A stretch of DNA of 64,000 nucleotides from Paenibacillus selenitireducens (GCF_002021565.1 NZ_MSZX01000003.1:27-64026); one strand, 5' to 3'. Counted from the stretch's first letter, positions 36,906-46,324 are shown. Numbers and translations are program-made. The notes: generated by a model not told the origin, from the sequence alone.

Positions 36906-36915
36906 GATGTTCCTA

Positions 36916-37047
36916 TTATTCATATCTCAGCGATAACCAAATGAATGTTAGCCAGAGAGATATAGGGATGAAGAACCCCACAAGTATAGATATCCAAACC
37001 ATTCGTTTGTTTTCTTGTATAAATCTCCAGATCATCGTGAAGATCAC
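36916..37047 (-). CDS. Putative 43-residue single-span membrane peptide
   Basis: GTG at 37047 with AAAGGA a few bases upstream, or ATG at 37035. Translation: basic/polar start (WRFIQENKRM), then a hydrophobic stretch (VWISILVGFFIPISLWLTFIW) and a short end LRYE: a type of one-helix peptide with inside-positive start. A weak extended -10 (TGGTATATT) lies upstream. Fills most of the gap between rpsR and the response regulator. No known family recognised; could be chance. Confidence 0.4.
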   Translation of the reverse strand: MIFTMIWRFIQENKRMVWISILVGFFIPISLWLTFIWLSLRYE

Positions 37048-37095
37048 GCATCCTTTTTATCAAAAATATACCATTATTAATAATTTTTGACTATA

Positions 37096-37125
37096 TTGAA
37101 CACGCTTGACCCTTTGGGCTACAAT
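37096..37125 (+). promoter_or_regulatory. Promoter of the two-component operon
   Basis: -35 TTGAAC (37096-37101), 18-bp spacer, -10 TACAAT (37120-37125). Confidence 0.5.
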
Positions 37126-37171
37126 AAAGCCATACATAAAAAAGGAAAGATACGCCGAAAGGAACATCGAC

Positions 37172-37885
37172 ATGAAACATGGAACGATTCTGTTAGTGGA
37201 TGATGAAGCGGATATCATCAAGCTTATGCAAGTTTTTTTGCAAAATGAAGGCTACCGCCTGCTCACCGCCAGTAATGGCAAGCAAGCGTTGGAATGGGTC
37301 GAGAAAGAATCCGTTGACCTTATCATTCTGGATATTATGATGCCTGTCATGGACGGGTTGCAAGTCTGCATGAAAATTCGGGAAGAACATCAAATGCCAA
37401 TTATCTTCTTGTCTGCAAAAGGGCAGGAAATAGATAAAATAACCGGATTAAGCCTTGGCGCGGATGATTACGTCACGAAACCCTTTAGCCCGCTGGAGCT
37501 GATTGCGCGCGTTAAATCACAGCTGCGACGGTATAACAATTATGCATCGAATGGATCATCGAACGAGGAACAGATGGTCATTGATGATTTAGTTATTAAT
37601 ATTTCGACCCATGAGGTGACGGTCGACGGAAATGTCGTGAAGCTGACGCCTCGCGAGTTCGCGATATTAGAGCTGTTGGCCAGAAATCAAGGCCTGGTTC
37701 TTAGCATGGAACAAATCTACGAGAACGTATGGAAAGACACCTACATGGATTCGAATAACACGGTGATGGTTCATATTCGTAAAATTCGTGAAAAGATCGA
37801 GCCGAACCCTAGAGCGCCTAAATTTATCAAAACCATATGGGGCGTAGGCTACAAGATCGATAAAATCGAAGGAATACGGAAGTGA
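37172..37885 (+). CDS. OmpR-family response regulator
   Basis: 237 aa from ATG 37172 (AAAGGA nine bases before). Receiver domain with DD at 10-11, phosphorylated Asp54 in LIILDIMMP and Lys in VTKPFSP. Winged-helix DNA-binding domain (about 135-232) with LTPREFAILELLARNQG. The pairing kinase overlaps by 4 bp. Similar in class to VanR/PhoP; regulon unknown, though tandem TGTTAAGA repeats before the MBOAT gene are a possible site. Confidence 0.93.
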   Translation: MKHGTILLVDDEADIIKLMQVFLQNEGYRLLTASNGKQALEWVEKESVDLIILDIMMPVMDGLQVCMKIREEHQMPIIFLSAKGQEIDKITGLSLGADDYVTKPFSPLELIARVKSQLRRYNNYASNGSSNEEQMVIDDLVINISTHEVTVDGNVVKLTPREFAILELLARNQGLVLSMEQIYENVWKDTYMDSNNTVMVHIRKIREKIEPNPRAPKFIKTIWGVGYKIDKIEGIRK

Positions 37886-39018
37886 TGGGGATGAAGCGAA
37901 TTCATTGGACTCGTAAACTAACGTGGAAAATGCTCCTGGTCGTGGCAGCTAGTTCACTTTCCGTCGCAATCATTCTCATGCTCTGTTATTTTTCGTCTTC
38001 ACTGCTGCTCTGGTTGAATCCTTCATCCTCGTTCTTCGGAACCAAGCTCCTGAGGTGGGTGATTCAAAATATAAGCTCGGCCTGGATGATGATCTTTATA
38101 GGGATCCTGTTATTTATCGTGTTTTTCTTCATTTATATCAATTCCATGGTGCGGCGCTTGGATGATATTTCGATGGGGTTGAAAGAAATCACCGATGGGG
38201 AGCTAACCCATCATATTCAGGTGAAAGCGTCGGATGAGTTAGGCGATGTCGCAAGTCAGATCAACTTCATGACGGCACGGCTTCGAGCTTCGATCGAGGA
38301 AGAGCGCGCCGCCATGAAAGCGAAGAATGATCTGATTACAGGGGTATCGCATGATTTAAGAACGCCGCTGACCTCGATTATCGGGTTCCTACAATACATT
38401 GAAGACGATCGATATAAGGACGAAGTGGAATTCCGCTATATTACGAGCATTGTGTATGACAAATCGATTAGTCTCAAAAAGCTGATCGATGACCTTTTCG
38501 AATATACCCGTATTACGAGCAATGAGATACCTCTCCAGTTCGAACGGATCGATCTAAACCCGTTGCTCCAACAGCTAGCTGAGGAATTCGTACCTGTGCT
38601 AGAGCAAGCAGGGATGCGTTATCGCATCCAGACCACAGATACACCGGTCATGATGAAGGCGGATGCCGGTGAGCTCATCCGGGTGTACGACAATCTCCTA
38701 TCAAATGCCGTGCGTTACGGCAGTGGCGGTCAAGTCATCGACATCACGGTAATCGAAAAGGATGGACAGGCAACCGTGAGCGTGAAGAATTATGGAGAAC
38801 CGATTCCTGCAAGGGATCTGCCGCATGTCTTCGAGCGATTCTATCGCGTGGACAAGTCCCGTTCGAAGGACACGGGCGGAAGCGGCCTTGGACTTGCCAT
38901 CTCGAAGAGCATCGTCGAGATCCATGGCGGTACGATATCCGTGACGAGCTCGAAGAAACAGACGGAGTTCGTAACGAGTTTTCCCCTCGCGCCCCTGGAG
39001 CAAGACGGGGAGGAGTAG
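37882..39018 (+). CDS. Sensor histidine kinase
   Basis: 378 aa from GTG 37882 (ATG 37885 and 37891 possible). Two membrane helices (about 15-40 and 65-87) frame a short extracellular loop of about 25 residues, so the signal is probably sensed in the membrane. HAMP (88-140); HisKA with His157 in GVSHDLRTPLTSIIGF; HATPase with DNLLSNAVRYG and GGSGLGLAI. VanS-like arrangement. Confidence 0.92.
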   Translation: MMGMKRIHWTRKLTWKMLLVVAASSLSVAIILMLCYFSSSLLLWLNPSSSFFGTKLLRWVIQNISSAWMMIFIGILLFIVFFFIYINSMVRRLDDISMGLKEITDGELTHHIQVKASDELGDVASQINFMTARLRASIEEERAAMKAKNDLITGVSHDLRTPLTSIIGFLQYIEDDRYKDEVEFRYITSIVYDKSISLKKLIDDLFEYTRITSNEIPLQFERIDLNPLLQQLAEEFVPVLEQAGMRYRIQTTDTPVMMKADAGELIRVYDNLLSNAVRYGSGGQVIDITVIEKDGQATVSVKNYGEPIPARDLPHVFERFYRVDKSRSKDTGGSGLGLAISKSIVEIHGGTISVTSSKKQTEFVTSFPLAPLEQDGEE

Positions 39019-39223
39019 GGAGTTGTTGGTTGAGGAGTATTTGGGTTGTGATGAAACGGTGAACAAAGGAGTTGAGGGGTATCTGCTGAAGAGACCTGGC
39101 GATCGCCTTTGTAACCGGGAATATTCCACTTTATCAATTCAACATTCCTGGTTACAACAGCGACGGAAGCGGATACCCCTCACACCAGAGTTCTGTTCAT
39201 CATGCCTGAGCAGCTTCTCTACA

Positions 39224-39259
39224 AGAACAAGACAGCTCATCCCTGTCTTGTTCTTTTTT
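39224..39259 (+). terminator. Terminator after the kinase gene
   Basis: AGAACAAGACAG (39224-39235) pairs with CTGTCTTGTTCT (39243-39254), then T run. It lies 200 bp past the stop; the bases between show no gene. Confidence 0.85.
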
Positions 39260-39270
39260 AATTAAGAAAA

Positions 39271-39316
39271 TGTTAAGAACTCAGCCACCCCGTTGTTAAG
39301 ATCTCCCCTTTATATT
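39271..39316. promoter_or_regulatory. Direct repeats TGTTAAGA before the MBOAT gene
   Basis: TGTTAAGA at 39271-39278 and again at 39294-39301, 23 bp apart (about two helical turns), followed by TATATT (39311-39316), a candidate -10 without a good -35. This fits an activator-dependent promoter. The OmpR-type regulator just upstream is a natural candidate; not proven. Confidence 0.4.
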
Positions 39317-39359
39317 GGGTATTAACGTACTTCAACCCAAATTAAAGGATGAGACGCCT

Positions 39360-40760
39360 ATGTTATTCAATACCTACTCCTTTTTATTCCTATTCTTCCC
39401 GGCGACCGTTGCGGTCTATTTCATACTTAACCGCTGCAAATATACACGTGCCGCACAATGGTGGCTTACGCTATCGTCCCTGGTCTTCTACGGCTGGTGG
39501 AATATCAAATACATCCCCTTGATCATCGCTTCAATTACCTTCAACTATGCGATGGGTCGCTGGTTAGCCAAGCTGGCCGATACGAAGGCAGTGTCTATGC
39601 GCCGCCGAAAATGGGCGCTTATCGCAGGGCTCAGCGCGAACCTGCTGCTGCTCGGCTACTATAAATACGCAGGATTTTTCTTAGAGAACCTGCATGAGTT
39701 AACCGGGCACACGTTCCCGTTCATTCAGGTGGTCTTGCCGCTCGGAATCAGCTTCTTCACGTTTACCCAAATTGCCTATCTCGTCGATGTACATCGCGGT
39801 AAAGCCCATGCGTATCACTATGTGGACTATATGCTGTTCGTTACGTTCTATCCGCATCTGATCGCGGGCCCGATCCTGCATCACGGCGAAATGATGCCGC
39901 AATTTGAGCGGCTGAAGAATAAACTGTGGAACTGGCACAACGCAGCCCAAGGCGCTTACATGCTATGTCTAGGATTGTTCAAGAAGGTCGTGATCGCAGA
40001 CACTTTCGCCTCCTATGCTGATAGCGGTTTTGCCTCAGCCGTGCATTTTACGGACACATGGATTGCTGCTTTATCGTACACTTTTCAACTATATTTCGAT
40101 TTCAGCGGTTATACCGACATGGCGATTGGGATTGCCTTAGTCTTTAACATCAAGCTCCCGCAGAACTTCAATTCTCCCTACAAAGCCTTAACCATTCAAG
40201 ATTTCTGGAGAAGATGGCATATGACGTTAAGCCGGTTCCTGAGAGATTATATCTACATTCCGCTCGGGGGCAATCGAAAGGGCTTCTGGATGGCCATTCG
40301 CAATACGATCATTACCTTCGTGCTCGGGGGGTTATGGCATGGTGCCGGATGGACATTTATTCTCTGGGGGCTCCTGCATGGCGTAGGGCAAGGTGTCCAA
40401 CGCGTATGGAGCGTGAAGGTAGGATGGAAGCTGCCGAAATGGCTCGCGTGGAGCATCACCTTCGGATTCATCAATGTGACATGGGTATTCTTCCGTTCCG
40501 AGGATGTAGGACAAGCGATACATTTGCTTAAAGGCATGGCTGGTTTGAACGGCTGGGGATGGTCAGCCATCCGCAGTCATCTGGCTCCAATCCTTCTAAT
40601 CCTAATCTCCCTATTCGTCATCATTGGAGCTTACAATTCGTCCGAAAGGCTAGCACGATTCCGACCATCGGGCAGAACGGCGTTGATGATGGGGGTAATG
40701 CTTGTGGTTTCGCTTTTGTTCCTGAATCGGATCACAACGTTCTTATATTTCAATTTCTAG
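39360..40760 (+). CDS. MBOAT-family O-acyltransferase (AlgI/PatA/DltB-like)
   Basis: 466 aa from ATG 39360 (AAGGATG nine bases before). Polytopic, about 11 helices. Family features: FYGWWNIKYIPL, HLIAGPILHHGEMMPQF, DFSGYTDMAIG, FWRRWHMTLSRFLRDYIYIPLGGNRKG in parts, and the catalytic His in GGLWHGAGWTFILWG. Such proteins carry acyl groups across the membrane to a partner that acylates surface polymers. The partner is the next gene, 15 bp away. Confidence 0.93.
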   Translation: MLFNTYSFLFLFFPATVAVYFILNRCKYTRAAQWWLTLSSLVFYGWWNIKYIPLIIASITFNYAMGRWLAKLADTKAVSMRRRKWALIAGLSANLLLLGYYKYAGFFLENLHELTGHTFPFIQVVLPLGISFFTFTQIAYLVDVHRGKAHAYHYVDYMLFVTFYPHLIAGPILHHGEMMPQFERLKNKLWNWHNAAQGAYMLCLGLFKKVVIADTFASYADSGFASAVHFTDTWIAALSYTFQLYFDFSGYTDMAIGIALVFNIKLPQNFNSPYKALTIQDFWRRWHMTLSRFLRDYIYIPLGGNRKGFWMAIRNTIITFVLGGLWHGAGWTFILWGLLHGVGQGVQRVWSVKVGWKLPKWLAWSITFGFINVTWVFFRSEDVGQAIHLLKGMAGLNGWGWSAIRSHLAPILLILISLFVIIGAYNSSERLARFRPSGRTALMMGVMLVVSLLFLNRITTFLYFNF

Positions 40761-40775
40761 AAAGGAGAGATCGAC

Positions 40776-42275
40776 ATGGAGAATCCTATCCAACCGTCTC
40801 ATCCAGAGGCGTCAACGCGGCGGCAACGCCAAGCTAACTTATCGAAAAAGCGAGCGCGCCCAAAACGTATGGTTCTACAGTTTCTAAGCATATCTCTGAT
40901 TCTTGCGGTCACCGTTGCCTTGTTTACGGCACTTATTGATCCGCTGCAGTTCTACCATAGAGGTATTGGCTATACGCCATTGTTATCCTGGGAGGAGCGC
41001 TATCAGAATCCCGGGCTCGCAAAGAACTATGATTACGACACGATTATTATCGGTACATCAATGACGGAAAATTTCCTTCCATCCGAGGTGAACAACGCAC
41101 TGGGTGGGACGACAATGAAACTTTCGATGGAGGGATCGAGGGCGGACGAACATTATAAAATAGCAAAGCTTGCACTCGAAACCGGGAAAGTCAAAAAGGT
41201 GCTGTGGGGGTTGGATTATTTCTCGCTCAAGAACAGTACTGAAGCGGATGCAAAAAAATATTTTCCAGATTATATGTACGACGATCAATTATGGAATGAT
41301 TATAAGTACTGGTTCAATTACTCGGTGTACCAGCAATTCTTCCGCAGTCTCAAAGCCAACATGAAGGGAAAGGTGACGCAGAACCTAGAGTATCTGAATA
41401 ATTGGAATGGTCTAGTCACGTTCGGCAAGGATCGGACCGCGGCATCGTATGCCAAAGCCAATAAGGAAGAGACGTACTTTGAGGGGAACGAAGAGAGCAT
41501 CGAGGTAATTCAAGCGAACTTCACAGACCATATTCTGTCCCTTGTTCAAGCTTATCCCGATGTGCAATTCTACTTCTATTACCCGCCCTATAGCGTGCTT
41601 CGCCAGGTGGTCTGGTATAACACCAATCCAACGCGGTTCAATAATCAGCTTGCAATGAAAACATGGATGTTCGAGCAGTTCACAGCTTATGGTAACGTCA
41701 AATTGTATGATTTTCAGACGGAACGCGCGTGGACCTATAACCTGGATTTATATAAAGACCTTTCCCATCATAACCAGCAGGTGAATTCATGGATTGCCCA
41801 AGCGGTGGGGCGTGACGATACGAAATATCGGGTAACCGCAGCAAATGTCCAAAATTTTAACGATGTGATGACCTATGACGCGAAGACGGCAGTGCTGAAT
41901 GCAGCGAATGAAGTGGAGAATGTTGCCGTCCGTCTACAGGGCGAGGTTGCTCCTTTTACCCACCGCCTGCTCACGGATGGAGAGTTATTGGTCCCTGTGA
42001 AAGAAGCCATGAACTTACTTGACGCAGAGATGTCCTGGGATCAAGCGACGAAAACGCTCATGTTGAAGCGCAATCAGCATACGCTCTCCGTAACCGTAGG
42101 CAATCTGGAAGCTACTGCGGATGGTCAGCACGTGCAACTGAAGGCAGCGCCATATTTGGATGAGGGATTATCGTTGATTCCGATTAGTGAAGTTGCTGCG
42201 TATTTGGGGTGGACCGTAGAGCAGCACAAGGAGGGTCAGACGACCGCGATAGACTTGTCCCTAAATCCCCAATAA
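40776..42275 (+). CDS. Membrane-anchored SGNH-like acyltransferase with C-terminal stalk-type domain
   Basis: 499 aa. Basic N-terminus (1-31), one membrane helix (33-53), then an SGNH-like extracellular domain: IIIGTSMTENF puts nucleophile Ser95 in block I, and DLSHHN (328-333) gives the Asp/His pair. The last about 110 residues (RLLTDGELLVPVKEAMNLLDAEMSW onward, two half-repeats) resemble the copper amine oxidase N-terminal/stalk domains common in surface proteins of Paenibacillus. With the MBOAT gene it forms an AlgI-AlgJ/AlgX-type acylation pair. The acceptor polymer is unknown. Confidence 0.8.
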   Translation: MENPIQPSHPEASTRRQRQANLSKKRARPKRMVLQFLSISLILAVTVALFTALIDPLQFYHRGIGYTPLLSWEERYQNPGLAKNYDYDTIIIGTSMTENFLPSEVNNALGGTTMKLSMEGSRADEHYKIAKLALETGKVKKVLWGLDYFSLKNSTEADAKKYFPDYMYDDQLWNDYKYWFNYSVYQQFFRSLKANMKGKVTQNLEYLNNWNGLVTFGKDRTAASYAKANKEETYFEGNEESIEVIQANFTDHILSLVQAYPDVQFYFYYPPYSVLRQVVWYNTNPTRFNNQLAMKTWMFEQFTAYGNVKLYDFQTERAWTYNLDLYKDLSHHNQQVNSWIAQAVGRDDTKYRVTAANVQNFNDVMTYDAKTAVLNAANEVENVAVRLQGEVAPFTHRLLTDGELLVPVKEAMNLLDAEMSWDQATKTLMLKRNQHTLSVTVGNLEATADGQHVQLKAAPYLDEGLSLIPISEVAAYLGWTVEQHKEGQTTAIDLSLNPQ

Positions 42276-42294
42276 AAGGTATATCATAAAATAG

Positions 42295-42327
42295 AAGTCG
42301 AACATTCTACGGAATGATCGGCTTTTT
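42295..42327 (+). terminator. Terminator after the SGNH gene
   Basis: AAGTCGA-ACATTC / GAATGA-TCGGCTT, one mismatch and one G-T pair, then TTTTTT. Confidence 0.75.
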
Positions 42328-42471
42328 TCGGTTGTGGAGTTCTGTCCATCAGGTGCTGCAAATTGATAGATACCGTAGAATAATTTAAATGAAAGCGTTA
42401 CAATAGGGGTTGGCATACCGTGAGATACATACTTGACCTATCGATTATCTGTGGAAGATGGAGGAAACAAA

Positions 42472-43278
42472 ATGAAAATATCGATTGAAGGATTTTCGTT
42501 TTTCCATTTATTGCAGCAAGAGATGATAGACACCTTTGGTTATTTGGAAAGCTTGAAGTACCGCTATCGCGTGGACGCAGCGGGGTTATGGAATGGTTTT
42601 TTTGCCGATTTAAGCGAAGAGATTTGTAAGTTAAAAGATGCTGAATATATTCGTAAAATAAAATTAGCGCTGCTCGAGCGAGAGATGGAGCTGCCTAATC
42701 TTGCGGTGGATGGCGCACATCTCTGGGATCCAAATCCGGAGAAACGAGAATTACTCTATCAGAACGCTTTGGCTCATTTGGATATTGCTGAATACTTGGG
42801 TGCACGTTCGGTACGTATTGATACCGGAGGCCATGGCTCAACAGATATGACAGAGGAGCAATTTGAGTATACCGTCATGAGGTACCAAGAATTCGCCCAG
42901 CGGGCGGCAGATGGCGGATATCGAATTGGGCCTGAAAATCATATGGGACCTTCGCGCATGCCGAAACTCATGGAGAAGCTGGCGCAAGCCGTCAATCATC
43001 CCGCGTATGGGATTCTTCTGCATATGGGTCGTTGGGACAGCGATGCTGATATAGGGGATTCGCTCCTAGCGCCATGGGTATTCCATGTCCATCTCGATCC
43101 CAAACACGTGAAGCCGCATCAAATCGAGGAACGGATGCAGGTCCTTTTCGATCATGGCTACGAAGGTTATTGGGGCGTTGAATATTATGCGCAAGCCGCA
43201 CCTTATGCGGAGATTGAGAGTTATGTCAGCGCGGTGAAGGCGGCCTACTTGAAACAAATGGGGGCCACACTGCTGTAA
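42472..43278 (+). CDS. Sugar phosphate isomerase/epimerase-like TIM-barrel protein
   Basis: 268 aa from ATG 42472 (GGAGG seven bases before). AP-endonuclease-2-type TIM barrel: MKISIEGFSFF at strand 1, SVRIDTGGHGSTD mid-chain, GPENHMG (metal-site Glu), HVHLDPKH (metal-site His) and WGVEYYAQ (second Glu). Such enzymes act on sugars such as inosose or tagatose derivatives. It appears to be in an operon with the MFS gene 47 bp downstream, which suggests import and conversion of a carbohydrate. Confidence 0.82.
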   Translation: MKISIEGFSFFHLLQQEMIDTFGYLESLKYRYRVDAAGLWNGFFADLSEEICKLKDAEYIRKIKLALLEREMELPNLAVDGAHLWDPNPEKRELLYQNALAHLDIAEYLGARSVRIDTGGHGSTDMTEEQFEYTVMRYQEFAQRAADGGYRIGPENHMGPSRMPKLMEKLAQAVNHPAYGILLHMGRWDSDADIGDSLLAPWVFHVHLDPKHVKPHQIEERMQVLFDHGYEGYWGVEYYAQAAPYAEIESYVSAVKAAYLKQMGATLL

Positions 43279-43325
43279 TACCGGAAGGAACTCTTATTGA
43301 AAAAACAGCCATCGGAGGAGCATAC

Positions 43326-44573
43326 GTGGGAACATCAGGTACCAAACAGATTCGTGGTTTATCCTCGCTGCGCATGTATTTATTTTTTGTATATGGCGCA
43401 TTAGCTGTGTTATCCGCATATTTGCCGGTGTACCTATCGGATGCGGGATTAAGTAAGGTGCAGATTAGTGCATTGCTCGCTTGCGGGCCGTTCGTGTCGC
43501 TTCTAGCCAATCCTTTCTGGGGATATTGGAGTGATCGAATGCAGAATGTTCGTCGAATCTTATATATTCTGCTTGTAGGCAATTTTCTATTTATTATGAT
43601 GGCATTTCAAATGAGCAGCGTCGTTTTTCTGTATGCGGCTTTAATCTGTTTTTATTTCTTTCAGAGTCCTATATTTACGCAGAGCACGAGTCTTATCCTA
43701 ACCGCGATTGACGGTACAGATTATAAATTCGGATCGTTCCGCATGTGGGGTTCATTAGGGTGGGCCATCATTGCATTCATCTCTGGACCGATCATGACAT
43801 GGATTGGCGTCGAACATTTAGAGTGGGTCTATGCCGCACTTATGCTCTGCTGCTTCGTGAATGCCATCCGGCTGCCTGATTTCTCCCCACCAATGGGGAA
43901 GAGCGTGCAGCGGGTCAAGAGGAGACAGACTGCGGAGATGCAAGAAGCTGCGGGCAAAAGTGTATATCGGAACAAATATTTCATGATGTTTATTGCGTTA
44001 GGCGTGCTGATCTCGGTTCCTAATATGATTAACAGTACGTTCATGTCGTTATTCATCCAGGACTTAGGCGGTTCGCTTACGTATGTGGGATTAGCTATAT
44101 TTATGTCGTCCATTTTTGAGGCGCCAATCTTTATGCTCTTGGATCGTTATTTATCCAAGCATAAATCACATATGCTATTCTGTATTATGATCGTAAGCAT
44201 CCTATTTACCCTGCGGTGGTTCTTCATGTCGATGGTGGTATCGCCGACGATGGTTTTGTTCATTCAATTAATGCATTGCATTACGTTTGGCTGTTACATG
44301 TACATTGGGACGCAGTTTACGGAACAGATTATTCCGCGTGAACAAAGATCCTCTGGTCAGGCTGCTTATTCACTGTCATGGAATGGAATCTCAGGTGTCA
44401 TTGCCGGGGCGTTGGGCGGGTTCTTGTATCAGAATTACGGACCGCGCGTCATGTATACGATCACAGGGTTTATCAGCATTATTGGTGTAATCGGATTCAT
44501 TATGATGTGGGTACAGGAGACAAGACATAATTACGAACAGTTGCCAACGTCTTCCGGAACGCCGATGGACTGA
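43326..44573 (+). CDS. MFS transporter (LacY-like / MFS_1-like branch)
   Basis: 415 aa from GTG 43326 (GGAGG upstream). Twelve helices; YGALAVLSAYLPVYLSDAGLS and NPFWGYWSDRMQNVRR (motif A-like loop 2-3), GSFRMWGSLGWA in TM5, as in the branch that includes B. subtilis YwbF and nucleoside/oligosaccharide symporters. Paired with the TIM-barrel gene. Confidence 0.85.
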   Translation: MGTSGTKQIRGLSSLRMYLFFVYGALAVLSAYLPVYLSDAGLSKVQISALLACGPFVSLLANPFWGYWSDRMQNVRRILYILLVGNFLFIMMAFQMSSVVFLYAALICFYFFQSPIFTQSTSLILTAIDGTDYKFGSFRMWGSLGWAIIAFISGPIMTWIGVEHLEWVYAALMLCCFVNAIRLPDFSPPMGKSVQRVKRRQTAEMQEAAGKSVYRNKYFMMFIALGVLISVPNMINSTFMSLFIQDLGGSLTYVGLAIFMSSIFEAPIFMLLDRYLSKHKSHMLFCIMIVSILFTLRWFFMSMVVSPTMVLFIQLMHCITFGCYMYIGTQFTEQIIPREQRSSGQAAYSLSWNGISGVIAGALGGFLYQNYGPRVMYTITGFISIIGVIGFIMMWVQETRHNYEQLPTSSGTPMD

Positions 44574-44745
44574 ATTTTGCGAAGGGCTATACAAATGTTG
44601 TACCATAAAGGTAAATCGTTCAAGCGCTTGCTGAAGAAAGGAGTTGAGATACATCACGAGACTGTGCCCATAAATCCCCGCAAATAAAAGATCCTGTGGG
44701 TATGGCACAATATCAGTACTACTCTAGAATAAAGGGAAATCAAAC

Positions 44746-45735
44746 ATGACCAACAATAAACCTAAAAAGATCTATATTATATTGCCCATTGTGGCACTGG
44801 TGCTTCTTAGCGGATTTTTATTCAGGAAGCAGCTGGCGGTGTTGGCCTTTGACGTGTTCTTTTCCGGACATGTGGAGAAGAAGCTGGAAGGCTCTTATGA
44901 GCCTATCGAAGGCGCCCAGCCTACACCCGAAACGGTGATAAAAGGACCCGATGCGAAGCCTTTTTCCATCCTGTTATTAGGCGTTGATCAACGCGGGAAG
45001 GAAGTTGGGCGGTCGGATACGATTATTTATACAGTCGCTCGCCCCAAGGACGATAAGATCTTAATGGTATCGATCCCGAGGGATACGTATACAGAAATCG
45101 TAGGCAAGGATAAATTCGATAAAATCAATCATGCCTATGCTTTCGGCGGTAAGAAGATGATTATGGACTCGGTCTCGAAATTGGTGGATGAGCCTGTAAA
45201 TCATTATGCGTCCATTAACTTCCAAGGGTTCATCGATGTCGTGGATGCGCTAGGTGGCGTGAAGCTGCCGATTGAGAAGGATATCGTGAACAAAGCCGCT
45301 GAACATGAGAAATTTACGGTCAAAGGCGGTAAGCCAATTTATTCCGGTCAAGAAGCCTTATATTATGTCCGCTATCGGGAAGATGACCATCTTAACCGTT
45401 CTAGTCGTAATATGATTTTCGTAAATGCTATTCTGGATCGCGTGACAAGCCTAAATCAAATTTCTAAAATTCCAGCACTTATTGATATTATGGGCAGTAA
45501 TTTCGCAACAGATATTGAACCGAAGAATATGATTGATTTGGCCAAAGACGTGTTTCAGGCAGATCATCAGGAAATATATAGTTACACCTTAAAGGGTGAG
45601 GGCGGACGGAAGTCGAATAATATATGGTACTACATTCCGGATGAGAAGGACGTTACGTATATTCACAATTTGATCGATAATTGGATGGATCCGGATACAA
45701 AGGCAGAGAATTTAATGGTGCCTCAAGCGGAGTAA
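44746..45735 (+). CDS. LytR-CpsA-Psr family protein
   Basis: 329 aa. Short cytosolic N-terminus, one helix (8-28), then the LCP domain: FSILLLGVDQRGKEVGRSDTIIY, VSIPRDTYTEI, the Arg/Asp residues in YYVRYREDDHLNRSSRN that bind polyprenyl pyrophosphate. LCP enzymes attach teichoic acid-like or capsular polymers to peptidoglycan from lipid carriers. Fits with the nearby wall-modifying genes. Confidence 0.94.
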   Translation: MTNNKPKKIYIILPIVALVLLSGFLFRKQLAVLAFDVFFSGHVEKKLEGSYEPIEGAQPTPETVIKGPDAKPFSILLLGVDQRGKEVGRSDTIIYTVARPKDDKILMVSIPRDTYTEIVGKDKFDKINHAYAFGGKKMIMDSVSKLVDEPVNHYASINFQGFIDVVDALGGVKLPIEKDIVNKAAEHEKFTVKGGKPIYSGQEALYYVRYREDDHLNRSSRNMIFVNAILDRVTSLNQISKIPALIDIMGSNFATDIEPKNMIDLAKDVFQADHQEIYSYTLKGEGGRKSNNIWYYIPDEKDVTYIHNLIDNWMDPDTKAENLMVPQAE

Positions 45736-45788
45736 GAGCGCTAGAGCGTATCCGAATGTCGTCAGACATAGGGAGGTTAAGGGGAAAC

Positions 45789-46205
45789 ATGAATATAGCT
45801 TTTTTCTTGTTGCCAAAAAATGAAGTGGTTTGCTTGACACAAGAAAGCACATTGCGCCAGACGTTAGAACGAATGGAATATCATCGGTTCACATCTGTGC
45901 CGGTGTTATCGGAAATAGGGGAATATGTAGGAACATGCACAGAGGGAGACTTGCTCTGGTTCATGAAGAATTCCGAAGGGAAAATCACGTTCGAAAATGC
46001 GTCCAAAGTCTTGTTGAAGGATGTACCCTTGCGCAGTGCGAACAAACCTGTCCTCATCGATTCGAATATGGAAGATTTAATCAGTCTTGCCAAAGTACAG
46101 AACTTTGTTCCTGTGGTGGATGATATGAATAAGTTTATCGGGATCGTCAGACGTTCCGAAATCATTAGTTATTGCGAGAAGAAAGTATTCGCAGCTCAGG
46201 CGTAA
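45789..46205 (+). CDS. CBS-pair protein (CbpB/YkuL-like)
   Basis: 138 aa from ATG 45789 (AGGGGA upstream; the longer frame overlaps the LCP gene). Two CBS motifs: LRQTLERMEYHRFTSVPVLSEIGEYVGTCTEGDLL and MEDLISLAKVQNFVPVVDDMNKFIGIVRRSEII, read in parts. Nothing else is fused. Small CBS proteins of this size in Bacillota (CbpB/DarB) bind c-di-AMP and sense its level for the stringent response; the GdpP gene lies 1.4 kb downstream. Ligand inferred. Confidence 0.82.
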   Translation: MNIAFFLLPKNEVVCLTQESTLRQTLERMEYHRFTSVPVLSEIGEYVGTCTEGDLLWFMKNSEGKITFENASKVLLKDVPLRSANKPVLIDSNMEDLISLAKVQNFVPVVDDMNKFIGIVRRSEIISYCEKKVFAAQA

Positions 46206-46232
46206 GCATAGCACATAAGTACAACGATCACA

Positions 46233-46275
46233 GACTGCAGCGTCAACGTCACATTGGGACAATGCAGTCTTTTTT
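46233..46275 (+). terminator. Terminator after the CBS gene
   Basis: GACTGCA (46233-46239) pairs with TGCAGTC (46263-46269), long loop, TTTTTT. A TATAAT box follows at 46280-46285 and is a likely -10 for the next operon. Confidence 0.65.
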
Positions 46276-46324
46276 ATGTTATAATCGAGCATAAAGCGTT
46301 TTTCTATCCAGGGAGAGAGTGCGG

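Noticed and set aside
39023-39265. 80-codon frame after the kinase gene
   Set aside because: Ends inside the terminator hairpin and reads as non-protein; the region is a long 3' UTR.
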